NCBI GenBank assembly: GCA_041488455.1
Contig: JBGPPG010000028.1
Location: 1 to 29,470, forward strand
Source: DASQPE01 sp041488455
GTDB taxonomy: Bacteria > Gemmatimonadota > Gemmatimonadetes > Gemmatimonadales > GWC2-71-9
Direction of reading: 5' to 3'
DNA length: 29,470 nt
Below the pieces are notes generated by a model that worked only from the letters and a program-made list of their open reading frames with translations, did no database searches and had not been told where the DNA came from. The position numbers and the translations under genes are program-made. Shown one piece after another: positions 7,999-18,477 of this stretch (positions are counted from its first letter, which is position 1; every line of letters starts with the position of its first letter).

Positions 7999-9446
7999 CC
8001 CTACTGGCGTATCCAGCACCTTCCTCACCATCCGCACCAGCTGGTCCAGCGCGAATGGCTTCTGGAGAAACTCGGTGCCCGGCGCCAGGACCTGGTGTCG
8101 GCCGATCGCGTCGTCAATGGTACCGGAGATGTAGAGCACCTTGATCGCGGGACGGTGGATCGCGAGCTGGGCGGCGAGCTCTCGGCCGCTCAAGCCCGGC
8201 AGCAACATGTCTACTACGAGCATGTGGATCGTGCCAGGATGCCGGTTGGCGAGCTGCGCCGCGCTCTCGGCGTCGCGGGCGGCGACGACGGCGAACCCTG
8301 CGCGCGCGAGCACACGGACCGCGAGCGTCCGGACCTGCTCCTCATCCTCGACGACCAGGATGGTCTCCCCACGCGAGCGGGACTCCGCCGCCGCCGGCGG
8401 TTGCTCTTTCGCCCCCGGGTCGACCGCGGCGAGATACAGCGTGAACGACGTGCCCCCGTCCCGCTCAACGCGGACCTCCGCATGCGCGCCGCTTTGGCGA
8501 GGCTCGAACAGGGGATCGGCGGCCGCGCCGAGGGAAGGGCCCGAATCCCGGACGGTGATCGCCGCGTAGCGGCCCGGTCCGAGCCCGGGCGGGTCCGAGG
8601 CGGCGCCGGTCACGCGTACCGCGCGGGTGGCCAGGGTGAGCCGTCCACCTTCCGGCATGCGGTCCCGCGCGTGGAGTGCAGCGTCCACAATCGTCTGCCC
8701 AAGTTGCGCCGGGTCCGCGAGCACCGTCCCTGCGTCCGGATCGAGCTCGGCCACCACTTCGATCCGCTCCTCCAGCAAGTGCCGCAGGATCGTCCGCATG
8801 TCGTCCAGCATGGCGTTGAGGTCGAGCACGCGCGGCTGAGATGCCTGGCGCCTGCCGAACGAGAGGAGCTGCCGGGCCAGCTGTCCGGCGCGCGTGGCCG
8901 CCTTCCGGATCTGCTCGACGTCCTGCCGCCCTTCGGCGTCGAGCTCCGGATTCTCGAGGAGGAGCTCGGCCGAGCCCAGAATCGCAGTCAGGAGGTTGTT
9001 GAAGTCGTGGGCGATCCCCCCGGCCAGCTGTACGATGGACTCCATCCGCTGGGCGCGGCGTCCACGGGCTTCGAGCGCCTTACGCTCCGTCAGGTCGAGC
9101 ACGAAGCCGACGCTGCGGAGCGGCGAGCGGTTCAGCGCGGCCGCGCCGACCAGCACCGCGACCCGGGAGCCATCCTTTCGCACGAACTCCTTCTCGAACG
9201 GCGCGTACCCCCCGTGGCGCGCCATGTCGTGCATCGCCCGCGTGTCCGCCTCGGCGTATTCCGGGGGCGTCATCTCGGCCCAACGCAACTGGCCCGCCGC
9301 GAGATCTTCCCGGGTGTAGCCGACCATCCGGAGGAACGCCTCGTTGGCCTCGACGATGGCGGCTTCGTGGGCCACCATGATGCCGATGATGTTGGACTCG
9401 ACCAGCTGCTCGGTCCACGCCTTGGGCTCGTCCGGCGGCGGGGTGG

Positions 9447-9450
<4 letters not shown>
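7993..9450 (-). CDS. Degenerate hybrid sensor kinase: PAS-HisKA-(broken HATPase)-REC
   Basis: 485 aa. A PAS domain (about residues 10-125) is followed by HisKA with a complete H-box LAGGIAHDFNNLLTAILGS (His148), then a shrunken ATPase region (about 235-342), then a receiver domain (363-480) with acidic pair ED at VVEDEE, phospho-acceptor Asp414, Ser442 and Lys464 intact. The ATPase is damaged: the N-box Asn is replaced (DAALHARDRM, His260), the G1 box reads DSGPSL instead of DTGEGM, and the ATP lid and G2 box are missing, making this domain about 22 residues shorter than in the upstream kinase. It probably cannot bind ATP. A TTG start overlaps the upstream kinase stop (TTGA), with GAGGTG 8 nt before it, so the two proteins are coupled. 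It may be phosphorylated by its partner. Confidence 0.88.
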
Positions 9451-12215
<2,765 letters not shown>

Positions 12216-12272
12216 GGCGTAATTTAGCCCGCAGCGGCTGGCGGCGGATGCAGGCCTTCTCTAGAATTGGCG
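12216..12272. promoter_or_regulatory. Short divergent promoter region, possibly leaderless both ways
   Basis: 57 bp separate the kinase GTG (12215) and the permease ATG (12273). TAAATT (minus strand, 12221-12226) ends 5 nt before the GTG; TAGAAT (12262-12267) ends 5 nt before the ATG. Neither start has a Shine-Dalgarno sequence. If these are -10 boxes, both transcripts would begin at or next to the start codon. No good -35 boxes are visible, so confidence is low. Confidence 0.35.
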
Positions 12273-13280
12273 ATGGCCTTCCTGGACAGCAGGCAACAAC
12301 GCGCGGCCGCGCTCATCCTCACGCTCGGGATCGCGCTGGTCGTCGCCCTGTGGCCGTTCACGACCGGCCTCGTCGGCGCCCCGGTCCTGTACATCGTTTT
12401 CGCCCCGCTCCACCGCTGGCTTTCCCGCTGGATCCCGCCGCGCTTCGCCGCGGGCATAACGCTGCTTCTGGCTTTGCTGGTCATCGTCGTCCCCGGCGCC
12501 GCGGTCATCGGGCTCCTCGCGGGGGAGGCGCAGGACCTGACGCGTGGGGCCATCCAGAGTCCGCTCCTCAGTCGACTCCGGGATCTCCACATCGCCGGCT
12601 ACGACATCGGCGCCCAGCTCGAGGAGCTCGGCACCCGGGTCGCGTCGTTCGTCGGCTCGGGCCTGCTCGACCTCGTCGGTACGGCTACTCGCCTCCTGAT
12701 CCAGCTGACCGTCGCCTTTTTCGGGTTTTACTTCCTGCTCGTCTCCGTCGACGACGTATGGCGCACGCTGGCACCGTTTATCCCGTTCTCCGCCGCCAAC
12801 GCCGAGGCACTGCGAAAGCGCTTCAAGGACGTGACGACCTCCACGCTGATCGGGACCGGGCTCAACGCGTTCGCCCAGGGCGCGCTCGTGGCCCTCGCCT
12901 TCTGGGTCACCGGTCTGCCCAACGCGGCCTTCTGGGGCGTCGTCACGATGATCGCGTCCATTCTGCCGATCGTCGGCAGCGGGCTCGTCTGGGTTCCGGG
13001 GGTCGCGGCGCTCGCGCTCGAGCACCGCTACGGCTGGGCGATTGCGCTGGCCGTCTGGGGACTGGTCGTGGTGGGCCAGGTGGACAACCTGATCCGGCCG
13101 TGGGTGTTCCGCCGGTACGCCAGCATCCACCCGTTCGTCACCGTGATCGGTGCGATGGCGGGGATACGCTACTTCGGGCTCCTCGGCCTGCTGATCGGCC
13201 CGCTGGCGATCTCGTACTTCTTCGAGCTGATCCGGATGTACAAGCAGGAATACCTGGAGGGACAGACGACCGTGGCCTGA
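12273..13280 (+). CDS. AI-2E family (PerM/YdiK-like) membrane permease
   Basis: 335 aa, normal for the AI-2E transporter family. About eight transmembrane segments can be read: two at the N-terminus (ALILTLGIALVVALWPF, TGLVGAPVLYIVFAPL), one after RFAAGI, one at LIQLTVAFFGFYFLLV, then a cluster of four from residue ~195 (GLNAFAQGALVALAFWV, GVVTMIASILPIVGSGLVWV, WAIALAVWGLVVVGQ, GAMAGIRYFGLLGLLIGPLAIS). The family motif around VDNLIRPWVF and GLLGLLIGPL is present. Family members have been linked to autoinducer-2 export, sodium/proton antiport or unknown substrates, so the substrate is open. ATG 12273 preferred over TTG 12267. Convergent with the HPt gene across a GC hairpin. Confidence 0.9.
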   Translation: MAFLDSRQQRAAALILTLGIALVVALWPFTTGLVGAPVLYIVFAPLHRWLSRWIPPRFAAGITLLLALLVIVVPGAAVIGLLAGEAQDLTRGAIQSPLLSRLRDLHIAGYDIGAQLEELGTRVASFVGSGLLDLVGTATRLLIQLTVAFFGFYFLLVSVDDVWRTLAPFIPFSAANAEALRKRFKDVTTSTLIGTGLNAFAQGALVALAFWVTGLPNAAFWGVVTMIASILPIVGSGLVWVPGVAALALEHRYGWAIALAVWGLVVVGQVDNLIRPWVFRRYASIHPFVTVIGAMAGIRYFGLLGLLIGPLAISYFFELIRMYKQEYLEGQTTVA

Positions 13281-13300
13281 GGCCGGCGCCGGGGCCGGCC
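13281..13300. terminator. GC hairpin between convergent permease and HPt genes
   Basis: GGCCGG (13281-13286), an 8-nt loop and CCGGCC (13295-13300) fill nearly the entire 24-bp gap between the two stop codons. There is no U-tract, so it is at best a weak intrinsic terminator in either direction. Confidence 0.5.
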
Positions 13301-13304
13301 CCTG

Positions 13305-13658
13305 TCACACCTGACGGCGGTCGAGCTCGGCAGCCAGGCCGGCCCGGGCGATCGTGAAGGCGGTCTCCAGCTCCACCACCAGCTCGGGCAGCGGCTCCCA
13401 GCGGCCTGCCAGGGCATCCTGCTCGATCCGGCGCACCAGCTCCTGCATCCGGGTAGCGCCGAGGTTGCCCGAGCTGGATACGAGCGCGTGGGCCCAATAG
13501 GCCACCGCGTCGGCGTCGCGCGCGTCGAGCGCGGCGCGCAGCGCGGTGACTTTGGGTGGCGCTTCCCGAAGAAACAAGTCGAGGATACGGGCCACGAACG
13601 GGGGTCCGCCCAGGCGCTCGAGCCTGGTAAGCGCGGCGGGGTCGAGATCCGGCGACAC
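13305..13658 (-). CDS. Stand-alone HPt (histidine phosphotransfer) domain protein
   Basis: 117 aa, a single four-helix HPt domain. HPt proteins carry phosphoryl groups between receiver domains in His-Asp phosphorelays and have no enzyme activity of their own. The signature AHALVSSSGNLGA contains the phospho-accepting His57 and the NLGA that ends the helix; the usual Lys-Gly after AHxL (AHALKG) is Val-Ser here, a mild deviation. GTG start at 13658, 4 bp from the earliest start of the divergent EamA gene. It lies within 1.1 kb of two hybrid kinases whose terminal receivers need an HPt partner, so a relay between them is a reasonable inference. No DNA-binding response regulator is in view. Confidence 0.85.
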   Translation of the reverse strand: MSPDLDPAALTRLERLGGPPFVARILDLFLREAPPKVTALRAALDARDADAVAYWAHALVSSSGNLGATRMQELVRRIEQDALAGRWEPLPELVVELETAFTIARAGLAAELDRRQV

Positions 13659-13662
13659 AGAG

Positions 13663-14637
13663 ATGCAGAGAACTATGCCGACGCGGGCCGAAAACGCCAG
13701 AGGCTGGCAGATCGCGGTAGCGTTCCTCGCCGTCTACCTCGTGTGGGGGTCGACATACCTCGCTATCCGCGTGGCGATCGAGGCGCTGCCGCCGTTCCTC
13801 ATGGCGGCGACGCGCTTTCTCACGGCGGGGGTCCTGCTGTACGCCGTGGGCCGCCTGGGCGGCGCCCCACGCCCCGCGCTTCACGAGTGGCGGGCTTCCG
13901 TGGTGCTCGGTGCGCTGTTCCTCCTGGTGGGGAACGGCGGCGTCGTGTGGGCCGAAGCGCACGGTGTGCCGTCCGGGCTCGCCGCGCTGTTGGTGGCGAC
14001 CACACCGCTCTGGACCGTCCTGTTCGAGTGGCGGGCCGGCGGAGCGCCCCCCGACCCGGGCACCGCCGTAGGCCTCCTTGCCGGTCTCGGCGGAGTCGCG
14101 TTCCTGGTGGTGCCAGGCAGCAGTATCAACCCGGGACTGCTGGACATTCGCGGCGCGGCCGGCTGCCTGATCGCGTCACTCAGCTGGTCGTTCGCTTCCG
14201 TCCATTCCCTGAAGCCCGGGCTCCCTCGGTCGCCCGCCATCGCCTCGAGCCTCCAGATGCTCGCGGGGGGTGCGCTGCTGGCCACCGTCGGGCTGGTGCT
14301 CGGCGAGGGCGGCAGGGCAGTGCCGGGTGCGATGTCCCTCCGTTCCCTCCTCGCGCTCGCCTATCTCATCGTCTTCGGCTCGTTGGTGACCTTCACGGCG
14401 TTCACCTGGCTCCTCCGGGTCTCGACGCCGTCCCGGGTCGCTACCTGCGCCTACATCAATCCCGTGGTTGCGGTGCTCCTCGGCTGGGGGTTCGCGGGCG
14501 AGCGGCTCACGGCTCGGAGCCTCGTCGCCGCCGCCGTCATCCTGGGTGCGGTTGTCCTGATCACGACGGCACGCGCCCGCCGGCCCGTCGAGGGCCGCCG
14601 TGCCGGCGAGCCGGAGCCGGAGGCGGAGGCCATCTGA
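13663..14637 (+). CDS. EamA/DMT superfamily transporter (RhaT/YdcZ-type exporter)
   Basis: 324 aa with ten predicted transmembrane helices in two EamA repeats. The first begins with QIAVAFLAVYLVWGSTYLAIRVAIE, whose WGSTYLAI is the DMT hallmark; the second carries the conserved R/Y-rich block AYINPVVAVLLGWGFAGERLT near the C-terminus. Family members export amino acids, metabolites or drugs across the inner membrane; the substrate is not predictable here. The start is ATG 13663 or ATG 13675; neither has a strong ribosome site, and the start lies almost on top of the divergent HPt start. The C-terminal tail is hydrophilic (Arg/Glu/Pro). Followed by the strong hairpin at 14645-14680. Confidence 0.9.
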   Translation: MQRTMPTRAENARGWQIAVAFLAVYLVWGSTYLAIRVAIEALPPFLMAATRFLTAGVLLYAVGRLGGAPRPALHEWRASVVLGALFLLVGNGGVVWAEAHGVPSGLAALLVATTPLWTVLFEWRAGGAPPDPGTAVGLLAGLGGVAFLVVPGSSINPGLLDIRGAAGCLIASLSWSFASVHSLKPGLPRSPAIASSLQMLAGGALLATVGLVLGEGGRAVPGAMSLRSLLALAYLIVFGSLVTFTAFTWLLRVSTPSRVATCAYINPVVAVLLGWGFAGERLTARSLVAAAVILGAVVLITTARARRPVEGRRAGEPEPEAEAI

Positions 14638-14644
14638 TGAATGA

Positions 14645-14680
14645 CGAAAGGCGGCGGGCCGTGAGGCCCACCGCCTTTCG
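14645..14680. terminator. Bidirectional intrinsic terminator hairpin
   Basis: CGAAAGGCGG (14645-14654) pairs perfectly with CCGCCTTTCG (14671-14680), and the inner GGGCC with GGCCC, around a GTGA loop. It lies between the convergent EamA and ompA-like genes, 8 nt after the EamA stop codon, and is symmetric, so it can serve both. A-rich and T-rich bases sit at the stem ends rather than in a long U-tract. Confidence 0.8.
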
Positions 14681-14709
14681 TGCTGCCGTCGCGTGCGAGG
14701 AGCGGCCGG

Positions 14710-16191
14710 CTAGTTGAGCCGGACCAGCTCGACGCGCCGGTTCTGCGCGCGACCCGCGACGGTCTTGTTCGACGCGACCGGCTTGTCGGGGCCGTAGCCC
14801 TTCGAAGTGAGCTGCGCCGGCGACACGCCGTTCTCTTCCAGGAACTTTTCGACCGCCGCGGCACGGGCCTGCGACAGCCGCATGTTCAGCGCGTGGCTGC
14901 CGGTGATGTCCGTGTGGCCCTGCACCTCTACCCGCACATCCGGGCGGCCCGCCAACGACGTGGCGACATCCTTGAGGATCAGCTTCGATTCGTCCGTCAG
15001 GACGGCCTTGCCCGTCTCGAAGTTGACGCCCTTCAGGATCACTGACTTCTTCGTCCCCTCGAACAGCACGGGGCAGCCGTTCTCATCCACGACCTGTCCC
15101 TGCGGCGTGTTCGGGCACTTATCACGGCTGTTCGGCACGCCATCGTTGTCGTCGTCCCGCTGGCTGTCGGAGCAGCCGTTGGCGTCGACGGGCTCGCCCT
15201 TCGGCGTGTTCGGGCAGCGGTCACGGGTGTCGGGCACACCGTCGGCGTCGGCGTCACGCTGGCTGTCGGAGCAGCCGTCGGCGTCTACGGCCTCGCCCGC
15301 GGGCGTATTCGGGCACTTGTCACGGCTGTTGGCGACGCCGTCCTTGTCGTCGTCCTTTTGGCTGTCGGAGCAGCCGTTCCGGTCGACCGGCTCCCCCTTC
15401 GGGGTGTTCGGGCACTTGTCGACCGCGTCGGGGACGCCGTCGGCGTCCGCGTCGAGCTGGCTCGCGGAGCACCCGTTGGCGTCCACCTTCTCTCCAGGTG
15501 GGGTGTTCGGGCACTTGTCGACGTTGTCCTTGACCCCGTCGCCATCGGTGTCCCGCTGGCTGGCGGAGCAGCCGTTCGCGTCCACCGGCTCGCCGCGCGG
15601 AGTGTCGGGGCACCTGTCGGCGTTGTCCTTCACGCCGTCATGGTCGCTGTCATACTTGTTGCCTACCATCAGGCCCAGGCCGACCTGAATGCCCCAGTTC
15701 AGATAGTTGTTGGCCCGCGCCGCGGAGGGCGACGGGATGTAGTCGGCCGTCACGCTCACGCGGAGCCCGACGTGCTCCGTCAGGCCGAACCGGAAGCCCG
15801 CCAGGCCGGTCACGCCGTTCTCGTTGAAGTGCTGTCCCGACCGGTACAGATCGCGGACATAGCCGCCGCCGATCTGGAAGCTGCTCGCGTTGTCCCCGAG
15901 CGGGATGTTGTAGGTGAGCCGACCGCGAAGCGGTATGTTCGAGACCTCGGTCCCAAGGGAGACGAGGTGGGTCTTGGCGTACGCTCCCTCCGCCTCGATC
16001 GCGAGATTCCTGACAGGGAAGAAAGCCAGCCAACCGCCGCCACCGAGGTGGTGATCGAGCTTGATGGTGTCCGCGAAGAAATTGAGCCTGCCGAACCCGC
16101 CGATCTCGAACGTACCCGGGGATTGCGCGACCGCCCCCGAGGCGATCGCACACAAGAGGGCGCCGGAAACGACCAACTCACGCGTTTTCAT
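14710..16191 (-). CDS. OmpA family protein: beta-barrel, six thrombospondin-3 repeats, OmpA_C
   Basis: 493 aa. Residues 1-22 are a signal peptide (ending GAVAQ). Residues 24-178 form an eight-stranded barrel. Residues 181-378 are six 33-residue thrombospondin type 3 repeats (pattern DxDxDGVxDxxDKCPNTPxGExVDxNGCSxSQ), each rich in calcium-binding Asp and with two Cys. Residues 379-493 are the OmpA peptidoglycan-binding domain (VNFETGKAVL, VQGHTDITGS, LSQARAAAVEKFL, AQNRRVEL, with the Asp and Arg that grip diaminopimelate). It links the outer membrane to the cell wall over a calcium-stiffened spacer. ATG 16191 has GAGGAGG about 10 nt upstream, and a GNRA-loop hairpin sits next to that ribosome site. 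Ends facing the bidirectional terminator. Confidence 0.95.
   Translation of the reverse strand: MKTRELVVSGALLCAIASGAVAQSPGTFEIGGFGRLNFFADTIKLDHHLGGGGWLAFFPVRNLAIEAEGAYAKTHLVSLGTEVSNIPLRGRLTYNIPLGDNASSFQIGGGYVRDLYRSGQHFNENGVTGLAGFRFGLTEHVGLRVSVTADYIPSPSAARANNYLNWGIQVGLGLMVGNKYDSDHDGVKDNADRCPDTPRGEPVDANGCSASQRDTDGDGVKDNVDKCPNTPPGEKVDANGCSASQLDADADGVPDAVDKCPNTPKGEPVDRNGCSDSQKDDDKDGVANSRDKCPNTPAGEAVDADGCSDSQRDADADGVPDTRDRCPNTPKGEPVDANGCSDSQRDDDNDGVPNSRDKCPNTPQGQVVDENGCPVLFEGTKKSVILKGVNFETGKAVLTDESKLILKDVATSLAGRPDVRVEVQGHTDITGSHALNMRLSQARAAAVEKFLEENGVSPAQLTSKGYGPDKPVASNKTVAGRAQNRRVELVRLN
15058..15651 (-). repeat. Six tandem 99-bp TSP3 coding repeats
   Basis: Six consecutive 99-bp units within the OmpA-family gene encode the 33-residue calcium-binding repeats. 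Units 3 and 5, and units 4 and 6, are most alike at the protein level (DADADGVPD versus DDDxDGVxNSRDKCP), suggesting duplication in blocks of two units. Copy number may vary by recombination. Confidence 0.85.
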
Positions 16192-16207
16192 GACCAGGAA
16201 GCCTCCT

Positions 16208-16223
16208 CGGGAGTCGCCTCCCG
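16208..16223 (-). promoter_or_regulatory. 5' leader hairpin with GNRA loop abutting the ompA-like ribosome site
   Basis: In the transcript, CGGGAG-GCGA-CTCCCG is a perfect 6-bp stem with a GCGA (GNRA) tetraloop, followed directly by AGGAGG, the ribosome-binding site. It could protect the mRNA 5' end or modulate translation, as leader hairpins do in other outer-membrane protein mRNAs. Confidence 0.55.
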
Positions 16224-16224
16224 T

Positions 16225-16255
16225 GTAATAGCCGACACCGGTAGTGACGTTTCAA
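16225..16255 (-). promoter_or_regulatory. Candidate promoter of the OmpA family gene
   Basis: Reading the minus strand, TTGAAA (16250-16255) and TATTAC (16225-16230) form a sigma70-like pair with a 19-bp spacer, or 18 bp if CTATTA is used. The predicted start lies at the foot of the leader hairpin. The spacer is longer than ideal. Confidence 0.4.
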
Positions 16256-16402
16256 GAGGAGCCGCAAACCGGCAAGGTAATTTGAAGCGACCGCGCACAA
16301 CAGCCTGTGCCGGCGGGGAGGCGCGGGGAACTTTCAGGGGCGCTGCTGGTTTGGGATGCAGTTGTTCAGCCCCAACGCGGGCAGTAGATGGAGATCAACC
16401 AC

Positions 16403-17356
16403 ATGACAACCGGCATCCACCACATCACCGCCGTCTCCGGCGAGATCGAGCGCACGCTCGACTTCTACGGGCGCGTGCTCGGCCTTCGCCTGGTGAAGCG
16501 CACGGTGAACTACGACGACCCGGCGACGTATCATCTCTACTTCGGCGACGAGCTCGGTCACCCCGGCACCGTGCTGACGTTCTTCCCGTGGCCCGGCGGC
16601 TCTCGCGGCCGCCATGGGCTCGGGCAGGCCGCCGTCACCGCGTTCCTCGTCCCGGAAGCGTCGCTCGGGTTCTGGATCGAGCGGCTGATGTCAGCCGGAG
16701 TGGCGCACGAAGGGCCCACGCGCCGGTTCGACGAGCAGGTTCTGAGCTTCGCGGACCCCGACGGGATGCTGCTCGAGCTGGTCGCCCGGGCCGACGCCCC
16801 CGTCGAGGCCTGGCAGGGCGGACCGGTTCCGGCGGAGCACGCGATCCGGGGATTCCACGGCGTCACCCTCTGGGTGAACGGGGGTTCCGGGACTCGGGCG
16901 CTGCTGACCGATGCGCTCGGATTCAAGGTCGTGCAGGAAGCCGATGGTCGGGCCCGGCTCGCCGGGTCCTCGACGGTCGGCAACGTGGTGGACCTGCGCC
17001 AGGTGGGCGGATTCTGGCGGGGCGCGGGCGGCGTCGGCACCGTGCATCACGTCGCCTTCAGAGCCGCGGATGAGGCGGCGCAGGAGACGGTGCGCCGGGG
17101 CCTGAACGACCTGGGTGTGCTCGCAACGCCGGTGCAGGACCGGCAGTACTTCCGGTCCATCTACTTCAGAGAGCCGGGCGGCGTTCTCTTCGAGGTCGCG
17201 ACCGACGGTCCCGGCTTCACGACTGATGAGTCGGCGGCCGAGCTGGGGACGGGCCTTCGGCTCCCCCGATGGCTCGAGCCCGACCGGGAGGCCATCGAGC
17301 GCGCGCTCCCGCCGCTCCCTGTGGCGGGCAAGGAGGCGGGCCATGCCATCGGTTGA
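16403..17356 (+). CDS. Ring-cleaving extradiol dioxygenase of the VOC superfamily (MhqO/PcpA-like)
   Basis: 317 aa from the ATG at 16403, preferred over the ATG 15 nt upstream because GGAG lies 9 nt before it. Two vicinal-oxygen-chelate modules: an N-terminal one (GIHHITAVSGEIERTLDFYG) and a C-terminal one (IRGFHGVTLWVNG to VTHH-like VHHVAFRA and EPGGVLFEVATD). The Fe(II) ligands expected in PcpA, LinE and MhqA/MhqO are visible as the second His of HHIT, the second His of VHHVAF and the Glu of LFEVATD. These enzymes open hydroquinone or catechol rings. It overlaps the downstream hydrolase by 14 bp, as in the Bacillus mhqO-mhqD arrangement, so the pair probably detoxifies quinones. Exact substrate unknown. 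Confidence 0.88.
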   Translation: MTTGIHHITAVSGEIERTLDFYGRVLGLRLVKRTVNYDDPATYHLYFGDELGHPGTVLTFFPWPGGSRGRHGLGQAAVTAFLVPEASLGFWIERLMSAGVAHEGPTRRFDEQVLSFADPDGMLLELVARADAPVEAWQGGPVPAEHAIRGFHGVTLWVNGGSGTRALLTDALGFKVVQEADGRARLAGSSTVGNVVDLRQVGGFWRGAGGVGTVHHVAFRAADEAAQETVRRGLNDLGVLATPVQDRQYFRSIYFREPGGVLFEVATDGPGFTTDESAAELGTGLRLPRWLEPDREAIERALPPLPVAGKEAGHAIG

Positions 17357-17963
17357 CCTCGGGTTCCAGTACAAGCTCGTGCCGGCGCGCGGGAGCAGCG
17401 CGCCGGCCCCGCTGCTCCTGCTCCATGGCACCGGCGGTGACGAAAGCGATCTGCTGCCACTCGGCGAAGCACTAGCCCGGGGCGCGGCGCTGCTGAGCCC
17501 GCGCGGCAAGGTCCTGGAAAACGGGATGCCCCGGTTCTTCCGCCGGCTGGCCGAAGGGGTCTTCGACCAGAAGGACGTCGAGGCGCGCGCGCACGAGCTG
17601 GCCGACTTCGTCCAGGGGGCTCGGGAGCTGCACCACTTGGGCGAGGCCAAGCCGATCGCCGTGGGTTTTTCCAACGGGGCCAACATCGCAGCGGCAGTGC
17701 TGCTACTTCGGCCGGAGGTGCTCGGCGGGGCGATCCTGTTTCGTGCGATGGTGCCGATCGTGCCGGCCACGCCACCCGATCTTCGCGGGATCCGCGTGCT
17801 CCTCGGCGCCGGCCGGCGCGACCCGATCGCGAGCCCGGCCCAGACGGAGCGTTTGTCGGGGCTGCTGGAGCAGGCTGGTGCAGCGGTGACTGTGCACTGG
17901 GTCGATGCGGGACACGGCCTCACAGCGGGCGATGTCGAGGCCGCGAAGGCCTGGCTCGGCTAA
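17343..17963 (+). CDS. Alpha/beta hydrolase, phospholipase/carboxylesterase family (MhqD-like)
   Basis: 206 aa, normal for the small esterase/phospholipase family. The oxyanion loop LLLLHGTGGDESDLLPL, the nucleophile elbow GFSNGANIA (catalytic Ser), the Asp in GAGRRDPIAS and the His in DAGHGLTAGD form a complete triad. No signal peptide, so cytoplasmic. The ATG at 17343 has a near-perfect AAGGAGG 6 nt upstream, lying within the end of the dioxygenase gene; the 14-bp overlap implies translational coupling. In Bacillus, MhqD accompanies the MhqO dioxygenase in the response to methylhydroquinone; a hydrolase acting on the ring-cleavage product or on quinone conjugates would fit here. No nitroreductase (mhqN) is adjacent. 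Confidence 0.9.
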   Translation: MPSVDLGFQYKLVPARGSSAPAPLLLLHGTGGDESDLLPLGEALARGAALLSPRGKVLENGMPRFFRRLAEGVFDQKDVEARAHELADFVQGARELHHLGEAKPIAVGFSNGANIAAAVLLLRPEVLGGAILFRAMVPIVPATPPDLRGIRVLLGAGRRDPIASPAQTERLSGLLEQAGAAVTVHWVDAGHGLTAGDVEAAKAWLG

Positions 17964-18116
17964 TTCTTCGGGATTTCTTCTCTAGCCGGCGCCGGCCGGA
18001 TCGCGCATCAGTAAGCGGTTCGGTCCTCGAGACGGTTCACCGCGGCACCGTCAGGCCTCGCCACTCACCCGCCGGTCAGGATCGCGCCGCGCCGGCGCCA
18101 CACGCTGAGGATCTAT
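17964..18116. other. Intergenic region after the dioxygenase-hydrolase pair
   Basis: 153 bp with a self-complementary GCCGGCGCCGGC soon after the hydrolase stop, which may fold as a weak terminator. The rest presumably holds the promoter of the next gene; no clear -35/-10 pair or operator was recognised. Confidence 0.4.
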
Positions 18117-18446
18117 GTGATGTTGCCTGCAGCCCTTGAGCAGGAGCGGCTCTTTCTGGCCGAGCGGCTCCTCTCGGAAATCCAGCGCCGTCACGCCTTG
18201 CCCCAGTCGCACCAGCCTCCAGTCAGTCCCGCCCTCGTCGATCGTTTCCTTGCCGCATACCTCCCGGAGACACGGGTGGGCGAGCCCGCCCCGCGCGCGG
18301 TGGAATACGCGTTCACTCCAACGCTGGATGAAGCCATGACGCTCCTCCGTGACGTCGTGACCGAATCCCCGGGGGGTTGGGGGGCGGCCGTATACATCCA
18401 CGATCTCGATACGGGTCTTCCTTTCGAGCACGAGCTGACCGGCTAG
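18117..18446 (+). CDS. Small hypothetical protein
   Basis: 109 aa, not recognised. GAGG lies 6 nt before the GTG at 18117 and 9 nt before an ATG at 18120, so the true start is one of these. The first 30 residues are helical and amphipathic (EQERLFLAERLLSEIQRRH), then a Pro-rich linker, then a helix-rich middle (TLDEAMTLLRDVV) and an extended C-terminus with VYIHDLDTGLPFEHELTG. No signal peptide, membrane helix, Cys pair or catalytic motif. The opposite strand is also open here, so coding status rests on the ribosome site and the absence of another gene in ~500 bp. Precedes the peptidase pair on the same strand, 31 bp away. Confidence 0.5.
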   Translation: MMLPAALEQERLFLAERLLSEIQRRHALPQSHQPPVSPALVDRFLAAYLPETRVGEPAPRAVEYAFTPTLDEAMTLLRDVVTESPGGWGAAVYIHDLDTGLPFEHELTG

Positions 18447-18477
18447 CTTCAGTCACCGCTCGAACGGAGGCACATCG

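Noticed and set aside
15058..15651. Regular repeats resembling a CRISPR or tandem array
   Set aside because: The period is 99 bp, in frame, and encodes thrombospondin-3 repeats; there are no unique spacers between identical repeats.
15358..17073. Long plus-strand open frame (about 571 codons) opposite the OmpA gene
   Set aside because: Mirror image of the TSP3 repeats followed by frame drift into the dioxygenase gene; no independent start signals or domains.
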